DNA of 20,790 nucleotides, from the NCBI GenBank assembly GCA_022425465.1, contig JAKMFK010000222.1, forward strand, positions 1-20,790. Reading direction: 5' to 3'. Shown piece after piece: positions 1-6,952 of the stretch (its first letter is position 1; each line of letters begins with the position of its first letter). Source of the DNA: Bacteroidia bacterium. GTDB lineage: Bacteria > Bacteroidota > Bacteroidia > NS11-12g > UBA9320. The notes below the pieces were generated by a model. It did not search any database and had not been told where the DNA came from. It was given only the letters and a program-made list of their open reading frames with translations. Made by a program: the position numbers and the translations under genes.

Positions 1-97
1 CCTTTAATTCAAAGAACGCATCGGTTAATTTGAATCTGAAAGTGTCTTTTTCGTTTTTAAATTTGTTAAAATCAATATCAAATTCAGACAACTTCAT
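1..97 (-). CDS. DUF177/YceD-like protein, N-terminal fragment
   Basis: Only the first 32 codons are in the window; the gene runs off the left edge. The translation begins MKLSEFDIDFNKFKN and continues to an ADAFFEL-like stretch (TDAFFELK). This resembles the start of the Bacteroidota DUF177 (YceD) proteins, which usually lie between pdxA and rpmF (ribosomal protein L32). The gene sits 56 bases downstream of pdxA in the same direction, which fits that arrangement. The ATG at 97..95 is preceded by a TACCTTTG box at 111-118. The family is tied to 23S rRNA maturation in other bacteria; that role is family knowledge and cannot be seen in so short a piece. Confidence 0.55.
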   Translation of the reverse strand, partial: MKLSEFDIDFNKFKNEKDTFRFKLTDAFFELK

Positions 98-110
98 TTC
101 CAAAAGTTGG

Positions 111-118
111 CAAAGGTA
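111..118 (-). promoter_or_regulatory. Candidate -7 box (TACCTTTG) before the YceD-like gene
   Basis: TACCTTTG exactly fits the Bacteroidota -7 pattern TAnnTTTG. It lies 13 bases before the start codon, so a transcript from here would have almost no leader. No convincing -33 TTTG is seen 19 bases upstream. The same 13-mer, TACCTTTGCCAAC, lies before pdxA. Confidence 0.4.
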
Positions 119-153
119 AGTATTTTACAATAAAATGCGTTAAATAGAGATGG

Positions 154-1230
154 TTATCTCAAATCAGGAACACCAATACTGAATTTTTCTCTTCTATGTG
201 TTTTAAATCCAAGCGTTTCTTTGGTGTTGTCATAGTAGGTAATCCGATTTCTGCGAACTTTATTAATTAAATAAAGTGCGTTAATAAATGATGTAGTATT
301 TCCTATTCCTTTTCCTGCTATATCATATGCTGTTCCGTGGTCTGGCGACGTTCTTATCATGGGTAAGCCAGCCGTGTAGTTAATTCCGTCGGTAAATGCT
401 AATTGTTTAAATGGAATCAAGACTTGATCGTGGTACATGCCAATTACAGCATCAAAATTGGTTGAATTTTTGGAACCAAAAAAACCATCTGGTGCATATG
501 GTCCTATAACCAATATGTTCTCTTTTTGGGCCTCTTTAATAGCTGGAGCAATTACGTCTAACTCTTCACGACCTATTAATCCATTATCTCCTCCATGTGG
601 GTTGATTCCTAAAACAGCAATTTTTGGTTTGACGATAGCAAAATCGGCTTTTAAATTTTCATTAATCAATCGAATATGATTTAATACGGATTCTTTTGTG
701 ATACTATTGGCTACGTTATTTAGGGATGTATGACCTGTAACCATCGATACCCTCAGTTCCTCATTCATTAAAATCATTTGAACATCAGATTCAAATTCAT
801 TAGCAAGAAATTGGGTGTGACCGTTAAAAGATAATCCTGCGTCAGTAGTTGTCTTCTTATCGATGGGGCAAGTTAGTAAGTCACTTATAAGGCCGTTTTT
901 TATATCAGTTATTGCTAATTGCAAAGCGTCTAGTGCAAATTTTCCTGCTTGAACATTTGGAGAGCCAGGAGTTATTTCGATTCTTTCTTTGCTAGAAGTT
1001 CTCAGGTTTAATTGATTTTCTTTAATATCAGTGCCTTTTTTAACGATATTGAAATTCAGAGGAGAGTAGTCTAATAAATTGGCGTAGTATTTAAAAATAT
1101 AAGCGTTTGCATAAATGACAGGCGTACAATAATTAAAGACTAACTCGTTGGAAAAAGTTTTTAAGATTAGCTCTGGACCTATTCCGTTAAAATCCCCAAT
1201 CGTTATACCTATTACTGGTTTATCATTCAT
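154..1230 (-). CDS. pdxA: 4-hydroxythreonine-4-phosphate dehydrogenase PdxA
   Basis: A 358-residue cytoplasmic NAD-dependent enzyme that oxidises 4-phosphohydroxy-L-threonine in the DXP-dependent route to pyridoxal 5'-phosphate. The product then goes to PdxJ, which is not in this window. Length matches the family. The N-terminus has GITIGDFNGIGPE (residues 8-20), then CPIDKK (121-126) with FNGHTQ, INPHGGDNGLIGREE (209-223), and MYHDQ followed by the glycine-rich GLPMIRTSPDHGTAYDIAGKG region. The three divalent-metal histidines fall at H167, H212 and H267, close to 166, 211 and 266 in the E. coli enzyme, so it should be active. The ATG at 1230 starts right before the conserved beta strand. It is divergent from rpoD and probably cotranscribed with the YceD-like gene downstream. 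Confidence 0.96.
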   Translation of the reverse strand: MNDKPVIGITIGDFNGIGPELILKTFSNELVFNYCTPVIYANAYIFKYYANLLDYSPLNFNIVKKGTDIKENQLNLRTSSKERIEITPGSPNVQAGKFALDALQLAITDIKNGLISDLLTCPIDKKTTTDAGLSFNGHTQFLANEFESDVQMILMNEELRVSMVTGHTSLNNVANSITKESVLNHIRLINENLKADFAIVKPKIAVLGINPHGGDNGLIGREELDVIAPAIKEAQKENILVIGPYAPDGFFGSKNSTNFDAVIGMYHDQVLIPFKQLAFTDGINYTAGLPMIRTSPDHGTAYDIAGKGIGNTTSFINALYLINKVRRNRITYYDNTKETLGFKTHRREKFSIGVPDLR

Positions 1231-1238
1231 TCTGTTGG

Positions 1239-1246
1239 CAAAGGTA
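1239..1246 (-). promoter_or_regulatory. Candidate -7 box (TACCTTTG) for pdxA
   Basis: TACCTTTG is an exact TAnnTTTG match ending 8 bases before the pdxA ATG. The transcript would be leaderless or nearly so. The -33 element is not evident. Confidence 0.45.
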
Positions 1247-1392
1247 TGGTTTCTAGTTTATACTCCCTACTGCAGGTTTATTGGAATTTAATTCAAAAAA
1301 AATGGTAATTCTGAAATTTAGGCATAATTTTTGAGGGTTAGATTCTACTGCAAAGTCATTGAAAATAGTAGTAGTTTATAGAATGTTATCAT

Positions 1393-1400
1393 TAAATTTG
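1393..1400 (+). promoter_or_regulatory. Candidate -7 box (TAAATTTG) for rpoD
   Basis: TAAATTTG fits TAnnTTTG, 48 bases before the rpoD ATG. The upstream region has no clear TTTG at the expected spacing. The rest of the 218-base pdxA/rpoD gap (1231-1448) shows no gene; an 8-base direct repeat CTACTGCA occurs at 1267 and 1345. Confidence 0.4.
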
Positions 1401-1414
1401 CAGATTCATAAAAT

Positions 1415-1429
1415 ATTCTCCAAGAGAAT
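1415..1429 (+). repeat. Perfect inverted repeat in the rpoD leader
   Basis: ATTCTC-CAA-GAGAAT is a perfect 6-base inverted repeat with a 3-base centre. It lies 19 bases before the rpoD start and downstream of the candidate -7 box. It could be an operator for a dimeric regulator or a small hairpin in the 5' leader. No T-run follows, so it is not a terminator. Confidence 0.5.
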
Positions 1430-1448
1430 TTACACTTCTAAATAATAC

Positions 1449-2312
1449 ATGAGACAGTTAAAAATATCAAAACAGTTTACTAATAGAGAGAACAAGTCAC
1501 TTGATAAATATCTCAACGAAATTAGTAAGGTAGCTATGATTGATGCCCAAGAAGAAGTTGAGCTTGCTCGAAGAATTCGTGAAGGTGATCAGGCTGCACT
1601 AGAAAAATTAGTAAATGCAAATTTACGATTTGTAGTGTCTGTATCGAAGCAGTACCAGAATCAAGGTCTAACATTGGGAGACTTAATCAATGAAGGTAAT
1701 CTTGGGCTGATAAAAGCTGCTAAGCGGTTTGACGAAACTCGTGGTTTTAAATTTATTTCTTACGCTGTTTGGTGGATTAGACAATCTATTTTGCAAGCAC
1801 TAGCTGATCAATCGAGAATTGTTCGTTTACCACTTAACAAAGTAGGAAGTATTGGTAGAATTAGTGCTGCTGCTGCTCGTTTAGAGCAATTGCAAGAGCG
1901 TGAACCTACACCCGAGGAGATAGCAAAAGAGCTAGAAATTAGTATTACTGAAGTTGAAAACGCATTTAAATCAAGCGGTAGACACTTATCTATTGATGCC
2001 CCTTTAATTGAAGGTGAGGATAATAGTTTATTAGGTGTTTTAGATAATAATGATGAACCTAATCCTGATCAACCCTTGATGGATGAGTCATTAAGAAAAG
2101 AAATTAATCGAGTGATTTCAACTTTATCGGAAAAAGAAAGAGACGTATTGAAATATTATTACGGATTGGATGGAGGTCCTGCTCATACATTAGAAGATAT
2201 TTCTGACAAGGTGGGTTTAACTCGTGAAAGAGTTCGTCAGATAAAAGAAAAAGCTTTACGTAGATTGAGAAAATCGAGTAAGAGTAAGATTCTCAAATCC
2301 TACCTTGGATAG
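1449..2312 (+). CDS. rpoD: Primary sigma factor RpoD (SigA)
   Basis: A 287-residue group 1 sigma-70 factor that directs RNA polymerase to housekeeping promoters. It has the short Bacteroidota form, beginning directly at region 1.2 ([12 protein letters not shown], residues 17-28) with no region 1.1. Region 2 spans about 52-122 and includes the -10 recognition and melting helix [18 protein letters not shown]. Region 3 is about 131-208. Region 4 carries the helix-turn-helix [20 protein letters not shown] at 247-266. All core regions are intact. The ATG at 1449 gives the usual family N-terminus [14 protein letters not shown]. It is monocistronic, converging on the carotenoid operon, and ends in a hairpin terminator. 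Confidence 0.97.
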   Translation: MRQLKISKQFTNRENKSLDKYLNEISKVAMIDAQEEVELARRIREGDQAALEKLVNANLRFVVSVSKQYQNQGLTLGDLINEGNLGLIKAAKRFDETRGFKFISYAVWWIRQSILQALADQSRIVRLPLNKVGSIGRISAAAARLEQLQEREPTPEEIAKELEISITEVENAFKSSGRHLSIDAPLIEGEDNSLLGVLDNNDEPNPDQPLMDESLRKEINRVISTLSEKERDVLKYYYGLDGGPAHTLEDISDKVGLTRERVRQIKEKALRRLRKSSKSKILKSYLG

Positions 2313-2327
2313 AAGAAGACCATAAAT

Positions 2328-3023
2328 TTAAAGGCTGCTCGTTTGGGTGGCCTTTTTTTTTTGTTCATAAGCTAGATAGCATATTTCAAACATTAAAAAA
2401 TAATAAAGAAAATCTTCGATGGGTATGGTAAAAAATCGAATGCCCAAATTTTCAGCGTTGTTGTACCATACAATAGGTTCGTTGATTAAACTGCCTGTTA
2501 ATATGCCATTTATAATTATAAAAGGAATTAAAATGATAAAATAACTGATATAAAAGATACCCTTGTTTTGAGGTTTCATAGCTTTTATTAGCAGGGTAAA
2601 CAAAATTACAAGCACTGAAACAAACGTAGTGTATAAATTAGGGAAGCCAAAGATTAAGAATAATACTGCAATTGTAATGAAGACAAAATCTAAAATGTAT
2701 TCGATGTTTTTAAAGAAGTTAGGCGTTTTCAAAATGACGAGCTGATCGTATAAGAACATAAATGAATAGGGTATGCAAATAAAAAATAACCATTCTTCAA
2801 CAGGTAAATGTAGAAATTCAATTCCAATTAAGTATTTAGAATTAAAACCCCATACATTCATTGAAGCAAACCAGATGTCCCAAGTAACCACAAAAACCCA
2901 CATGATAGCAATTGAAATAAAAAGTGTTTTCCAGCGTTTGTAAAAATGCCCTAGTTTATTGAAACTGAGAAGTAGCGGGAAAAAGATTGCTAGAAGGTTA
3001 ATCCAAAGGTATAGTTGCCCCAT
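2328..3023 (-). CDS. Lycopene beta-cyclase, fused CrtYc-CrtYd membrane type
   Basis: A 231-residue integral membrane protein with about seven hydrophobic segments, of the heterodimer-derived lycopene cyclase family. It closes the rings of lycopene to give beta-carotene. It contains two related repeats in one chain. The first has VTWDIWF, VWGFNSKYLIGI and LPVEEWLFF (73-81). The second has NGILTGSLINEPIVWYN and IPIEDFLYY (200-208). The acidic pair in each repeat is the family hallmark. It is the last gene of the carotenoid operon: its ATG overlaps the stop of crtZ by one base (TAATG). The final codons contain the rpoD terminator hairpin on the opposite strand. It could be called crtYcd; the family assignment is firm, the exact product inferred. 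Confidence 0.9.
   Translation of the reverse strand: MGQLYLWINLLAIFFPLLLSFNKLGHFYKRWKTLFISIAIMWVFVVTWDIWFASMNVWGFNSKYLIGIEFLHLPVEEWLFFICIPYSFMFLYDQLVILKTPNFFKNIEYILDFVFITIAVLFLIFGFPNLYTTFVSVLVILFTLLIKAMKPQNKGIFYISYFIILIPFIIINGILTGSLINEPIVWYNNAENLGIRFFTIPIEDFLYYFLMFEICYLAYEQKKKATQTSSL
2330..2362 (+). terminator. Rho-independent terminator of rpoD
   Basis: AAAGGC (2330-2335) pairs with GCCTTT (2350-2355) around a 14-base loop, then the T-run continues to 2362. It begins 18 bases after the rpoD stop and lies inside the last codons of the lycopene cyclase gene on the other strand. On the minus strand the T-run after the stem is poor, so it mainly serves rpoD. Confidence 0.75.
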
Positions 3024-3478
3024 TATTTAGCATTTTTTAAAAACTTGAATGGGACAATTAGCATTCCGAAACATTCACCAAATTCCTTTTCAAGATGTTT
3101 ATGATGAACTTTGTGAGCCTTTCTAATGGCTTTTAGGTATCGGTGGTTAGTACGTTTGAATAGACGAAACCGTTGATGAATAAATACATCATGAACTAGA
3201 AAGTATGCAATTCCATATAACGCAATTCCAACACCCACAAAAAATAAATAAAAGTAATGATCAAGGCTACTCCCAACAATAAAGCATGTTGCACTGGGTA
3301 TGGCAAAAATTAGGAAAAAGGCATCGTTTTTTTCAAAGAAACCTGGATTTACCTGATGGTGATCTTTATGTAACACCCACAAAAATCCATGCATAATGTA
3401 CTTGTGTGTAAACCAAGCAACAAATTCCATTAAGGCGAATGTTCCTAAGGTAATAAGTGTATAAGCAATGTAATTCAT
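3023..3478 (-). CDS. crtZ: Beta-carotene hydroxylase CrtZ
   Basis: A 151-residue membrane di-iron hydroxylase of the fatty acid hydroxylase/sterol desaturase superfamily. It adds 3-hydroxyl groups to beta-carotene to give zeaxanthin. All four histidine boxes are present in order: HX4H at H25/H30, HX2HH at H37-H41 (HKDHH), HX4H at H96/H101 and HX2HH at H122-H126 (HKVHH). Hydrophobic helices lie between them (about 5-23, 53-70, 77-95). Length fits bacterial CrtZ. It overlaps crtB by four bases (ATGA) and the cyclase by one, so translation is likely coupled. No ketolase gene is present here. Confidence 0.93.
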   Translation of the reverse strand: MNYIAYTLITLGTFALMEFVAWFTHKYIMHGFLWVLHKDHHQVNPGFFEKNDAFFLIFAIPSATCFIVGSSLDHYFYLFFVGVGIALYGIAYFLVHDVFIHQRFRLFKRTNHRYLKAIRKAHKVHHKHLEKEFGECFGMLIVPFKFLKNAK

Positions 3479-4317
3479 AGGAAATTTGAACCTAGAGATA
3501 GCCTAACTTTAGACGTAAATAATAATCTAACTTTTGTATAATTTGGCACTCTTAACCTATTTTCTAAAAGCTCTTCAAAACTGGCACTTTCTAATTTTTT
3601 AAATAATTTAAAATAATATCGATATGCAGTATAAACGCCATATTTTGAATTAGATGGAAGTCTATTAATGGCTTCTAACGCATGAATAAAATCTTTTTTA
3701 ATATCTTTTTGTATTTGCTCTTTAAGCTCCGGTGTCCATTCGTGGTTATTCATTCCTGGAAAGTAAATCCTTCCCAAATTATCTTTATCTGCTTTTAAAT
3801 CTCTTAAAAAATTGACTTTTTGAAAGGCAGAACCGAGACTCATTGCACCAGGTCGAAGACTTTCGAATTGAGCATCATCTCCTTTACAAAAAACCCGAAG
3901 ACACATTAATCCAACAACTTGAGCACTTCCTAAAATATATTTATCGAATGTTTCTTGGTCATATTGTCGGTCTTCTAGATCCATTTCCATGCTATCAAAA
4001 AAAGCATCTATTAGCCATTTGTCAATTTGATAGTAATTTACGGCATGTTGAAAGCTGTTAAGTATAGGGTTTAGACTTATCTTTGAATCAATGGCATGAA
4101 AAGTTTGTCTTTTAAAATCATCTAAAAGTTCTTTCTTATTGAAATCGTGAAATGAATCTACAATTTCATCAGCTAGTCTTACAAATCCGTAAACAGCGTA
4201 GATGGGCTCACGAATAGATTGATGCAACATCTTGATACCTAAAGAAAATGACGTACTATATTCATTGGTCACATGCTTACTAGCGTTTAGGGATATTTTA
4301 TCGAATAATTCTTTCAT
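3475..4317 (-). CDS. crtB: Phytoene synthase CrtB
   Basis: A 280-residue squalene/phytoene synthase that condenses two geranylgeranyl diphosphates head-to-head to phytoene, the first committed step. Both magnesium-binding aspartate motifs are present: DEIVD (50-54) within the conserved YGFVRLADEIVDSF stretch, and the second in FLRDLKAD (D173, D177), followed by GRIYFP. The YSTSFSLGIKML stretch near residue 20 is typical. Length is normal. It lies 4 bases downstream of crtI and overlaps crtZ by four bases. No GGPP synthase lies in the window, so that gene must be elsewhere. Confidence 0.95.
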   Translation of the reverse strand: MKELFDKISLNASKHVTNEYSTSFSLGIKMLHQSIREPIYAVYGFVRLADEIVDSFHDFNKKELLDDFKRQTFHAIDSKISLNPILNSFQHAVNYYQIDKWLIDAFFDSMEMDLEDRQYDQETFDKYILGSAQVVGLMCLRVFCKGDDAQFESLRPGAMSLGSAFQKVNFLRDLKADKDNLGRIYFPGMNNHEWTPELKEQIQKDIKKDFIHALEAINRLPSNSKYGVYTAYRYYFKLFKKLESASFEELLENRLRVPNYTKVRLLFTSKVRLSLGSNFL

Positions 4318-4321
4318 AAAT

Positions 4322-5794
4322 TTAGTGGTTTTGATGAATTAAATTAGCTACTATTTTTCCGGAAACAATAGCTGGTGGGACACCTGGTCCGGGAACTGTT
4401 AGTTGTCCAATATAATAAAGATTTTCGAGTTTATCGTTTTTGCACCTTGGTTTTAAGAATGCTGTTTGCCTTAATGTGTTGGCTAATCCGTAAGCATTTC
4501 CTTTGAAAGAGTTGTATTCACTTACAAAATCTGAGTGAGCAAAACTTTCTTTAATTTCAATGAATGGCCTGATATCTGTGCCTGTGTGTTTTTCTAAGCG
4601 ATTGCATATTTGGTCAAAATATGCGTCTTTAATTTCTTCATTATCTTTTAGTTCTGTTGATACTGGAATTAAAAAGAATAAGTTTTCTTTTCCATCAGGG
4701 GCTACATTTTTGTCTGTTTTACTTGGACAACATATATAGAACAAAGGATTTTTTGGCCATTTATGGGTGTCGTATATTTCCTCTGCATGAACGCTGAAAT
4801 CTTCGTCAAAAAATAGGTTATGGTGTTTAATACCATCCAGTTTTCTATTCAAACCGATGTAGTACAACAAGCTACTTGGGGCCATTGTGCGTTTATTCCA
4901 ATAATCTTTAGAGTACATTCTAAGTGATTCAGGAAGCAACTTTTGTTCAGTATGGTGGTAATCTGCTCCGCTAACAATTATATCTGCATGGTGTATTTGT
5001 TGGTTTACCCTAATGCTAGTACATTTATTGTCGGATGTAATAATTTCGGTAACATTTGAGTTGGTGTGAAATTGAACTCCTAAATTTTTAGCAACAGACA
5101 CCATTGATTGAACAATTTTGTTCATTCCACCTAGCGGATACCAGGTCCCTAGTGCCATATCAGCATAATTCATGAGGCTGTACAATGCTGGAGTGTTTTT
5201 TGGTTTAGCACCAAGAAAAAGTACAGGGAATTCTAGTAGTTCAATTAATTTAGGGTGCTTGAAGTATTGTCTAATGTGTTTACTAATGGATTTAAATAAG
5301 TCCAAGTTAGTTGCCTTTTTTGCAATGTCAAGGCTTATAAATTCAGTAAATGATAGTGAAGGTTTTGTTACAAAATCACCCATGCCTACTTCATACTTTA
5401 TCTTGGCTTCGCTCAAAAACTTCTTTAATTTATCTCCAGATCCCTTTTCGTATTTTTCAAAATAATGGGTTAGCTCCTCAATTTTTGCGGGGATATCATC
5501 TGGTTGATCTTTCCAAAAAACGCGATAACTGGGATCTAGTCTTACTAATTTATAAGAATCTTCAACGGAGGTATTGAAATCATTGAAAAAGTTTTCAAAA
5601 ACGTCAGGCATCCAATACCAGCTAGGCCCCATATCAAAAGTAAATCCTTTAATTTGCTTTATTCGGGCTCTACCACCAAGAGAATTATTCTTTTCAAAAA
5701 CCTCAACTTTATGTCCGTTTTTAGCTAAGTAGCATGCATTTGACAAAGCTGAAAATCCAGAACCTATTATTGCAATTTTCAACTGACCTCCCAT
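4322..5794 (-). CDS. crtI: Phytoene desaturase CrtI
   Basis: A 490-residue FAD-dependent desaturase of the CrtI family, which introduces double bases' worth of unsaturation stepwise into phytoene to form lycopene. The N-terminal Rossmann site is visible as GSGFSA (11-16), with E34 at the end of the second strand and then SLGGRA. GFTFDMGPSWYWMP follows as the family signature. The C-terminus has the FAD-binding segment YYIGQLTVPGPGVPPAIVSG. Length is normal. It lies 25 bases after the regulator gene and 4 bases before crtB. Close relatives include carotenoid isomerases and other CrtI-like oxidases, but the direct linkage to crtB supports phytoene as substrate. Confidence 0.94.
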   Translation of the reverse strand: MGGQLKIAIIGSGFSALSNACYLAKNGHKVEVFEKNNSLGGRARIKQIKGFTFDMGPSWYWMPDVFENFFNDFNTSVEDSYKLVRLDPSYRVFWKDQPDDIPAKIEELTHYFEKYEKGSGDKLKKFLSEAKIKYEVGMGDFVTKPSLSFTEFISLDIAKKATNLDLFKSISKHIRQYFKHPKLIELLEFPVLFLGAKPKNTPALYSLMNYADMALGTWYPLGGMNKIVQSMVSVAKNLGVQFHTNSNVTEIITSDNKCTSIRVNQQIHHADIIVSGADYHHTEQKLLPESLRMYSKDYWNKRTMAPSSLLYYIGLNRKLDGIKHHNLFFDEDFSVHAEEIYDTHKWPKNPLFYICCPSKTDKNVAPDGKENLFFLIPVSTELKDNEEIKDAYFDQICNRLEKHTGTDIRPFIEIKESFAHSDFVSEYNSFKGNAYGLANTLRQTAFLKPRCKNDKLENLYYIGQLTVPGPGVPPAIVSGKIVANLIHQNH

Positions 5795-5819
5795 GATTGT
5801 TATCCGTAAATATAACTAC

Positions 5820-6695
5820 TTAACAATGATTTTTTAAATCATCAATGGTTGAAATGAAGTAAATATTTGAATTTTGGTAGGTTGTTTTGTAAGTGTCAGG
5901 TAAACCATGAACAAGAATTTTGCGATTCTTGAACACTTTAATAAGGTTGTCTAAGTATGTATCAATCCTCTTTTTAGATCGGTACATGGTAAATGCACAG
6001 ATAATATTATCTGCTTTTGTATTTATGCAGCATTCTTCTACATCTGCAATAGGTACATTTGCTCCTAGGTAGATACATTCACAGTTTTCTTTTCTGAGTA
6101 TGTAGTAAGAGTATAGCAGGCCAATTTCATGAAATTCAGTTTCTGGGAGAAAGAGAACATATCTGTTTTCAGATTGAACAAATGGAAGACTGTTAATTGC
6201 TGAAAAAAGTTTTTGTCGAACAAGTTGGCTGGTGAAGTGTTCGTGAGAGGGGTTTAGCTTATTAATCGTCCACATTAAACCAATCTTGATTAGAAGAGGG
6301 CTTACAATAGTTTCAATGGTTTTCTCAGTACCATATTTATCAATACTTTTTTGATAGACTGATTCAAAAAGTTTATTGTCACATTTAAGTGTGGCGATTA
6401 TCAAATCATTAATTAGAGCGGCTTTGGCTGTATCAAGGTTTTGTTTTTCTAACTCTTCAATTTTACGATTTAGGTCTTCGTCAGATAATGCACTAGCCTT
6501 GCTTATCTTCATGCCATTATCAAGAACAGAAACTAAGTTTAGTAATTTTTTCAAGTCGTCGTGATCATAATACCTAATATTAGTTGGAGTTCGCTTAGGA
6601 TCAAAGATTGAATATCTTTTTTCCCAAGTTCGAATAGTATGGGCTTTTATACCACTAATATTCTCTAAATCCTTAATACTCAACGTGTTAATCAT
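5820..6695 (-). CDS. MerR-family regulator with B12-binding domain (CarH/LitR-like)
   Basis: A 291-residue transcription factor. Residues 3-60 form a MerR winged helix (SIKDLENISGIKAHTIRTWE, then RTPTNIRYYDHDDL). A linker with charged helices follows, then a methionine-synthase-like helical cap (about 90-165) and a cobalamin-binding Rossmann domain (about 178-291). The cap has W142 followed nine residues later by E152-H153, the W-x9-EH motif of CarH photoreceptors. The Rossmann part has E187-F-H189-E-I-G192, fitting the ExHxxG site whose His binds cobalt from below. In that family adenosylcobalamin-bound tetramers repress carotenoid genes in the dark and light releases them. Here residue 143, after the tryptophan, is Thr where Thermus CarH has His. 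It is the first gene of the crt operon, so autoregulation is likely but inferred. Confidence 0.9.
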   Translation of the reverse strand: MINTLSIKDLENISGIKAHTIRTWEKRYSIFDPKRTPTNIRYYDHDDLKKLLNLVSVLDNGMKISKASALSDEDLNRKIEELEKQNLDTAKAALINDLIIATLKCDNKLFESVYQKSIDKYGTEKTIETIVSPLLIKIGLMWTINKLNPSHEHFTSQLVRQKLFSAINSLPFVQSENRYVLFLPETEFHEIGLLYSYYILRKENCECIYLGANVPIADVEECCINTKADNIICAFTMYRSKKRIDTYLDNLIKVFKNRKILVHGLPDTYKTTYQNSNIYFISTIDDLKNHC

Positions 6696-6702
6696 CTTTT
6701 CA

Positions 6703-6775
6703 GCTAATTATGCTAAAGATAATACAACGCAAGTCAGTGTTTTGTTTTGAAAATCGCATAAAAATTTAGCGAATT
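6703..6775. repeat. Inverted TTTAGC-AATT motifs in the crt operon promoter region
   Basis: On the minus strand TTTAGCATAATTAGC spans 6717-6703; on the plus strand TTTAGCGAATT spans 6765-6775. TTATGC (6708-6713) and GCATAA (6756-6761) form a second dyad across the same interval. The repeats flank the weak -7 box at 6714-6721 upstream of the regulator. They may be operator half-sites for the MerR-type protein, which is inference only. Confidence 0.3.
6714..6721 (-). promoter_or_regulatory. Weak candidate -7 box (TATCTTTA) for the regulator-crt operon
   Basis: TATCTTTA matches TAnnTTTG except at its last base and ends 18 bases before the regulator ATG. No TTG lies at the standard distance. It is the best TAnnTTTG-like site in the 257-base gap. 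Confidence 0.3.
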
Positions 6776-6797
6776 GGTGAAAGAATAGGGGTGATTT

Positions 6798-6870
6798 ACA
6801 TCCAACCCATTTCCACTCTTGTTTTATTCTTTTTATTACAACTTTTACTAGTAGAGCACGAAATGGATGT
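6798..6870. repeat. Imperfect inverted repeat in the gap upstream of the regulator
   Basis: ACATCCAACCCATTTC (6798-6813) and GAAATGGATGT (6860-6870) are reverse complements except for a 5-base insertion in the left arm. About 46 bases separate them. The flanking sequence between and after the arms is AT-rich with no reading frame. The function is unknown; it could be an operator pair or a remnant. Confidence 0.4.
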
Positions 6871-6935
6871 GAGAACAAGTGATAAAAGAATGATAAATAA
6901 AAATGTTGATTTGTTCATTGTAGTTAAAATTTAAA

Positions 6936-6952
6936 ACGCCTTTTTGGTTTTT
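6936..6952 (-). terminator. Weak hairpin after the arginase-fold gene
   Basis: On the minus strand an A-run followed by CC-AAAAA-GG and CGTTTT lies directly after the stop codon, followed by AAATTTT. The stem is short with a bulge, so termination is uncertain. If it fails, transcription could run on to the regulator and crt genes. Confidence 0.3.

Noticed and set aside
437..679. 80-residue open frame antisense to pdxA
   Set aside because: Shadow of the PdxA coding region; no start context or recognisable motif.
1267..1352. Direct repeat CTACTGCA at 1267 and 1345
   Set aside because: Eight bases in an AT-rich gap, not placed relative to any promoter; likely chance.
5172..5465. 97-residue open frame antisense to crtI
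   Set aside because: Opposite an intact desaturase and with no independent signal.
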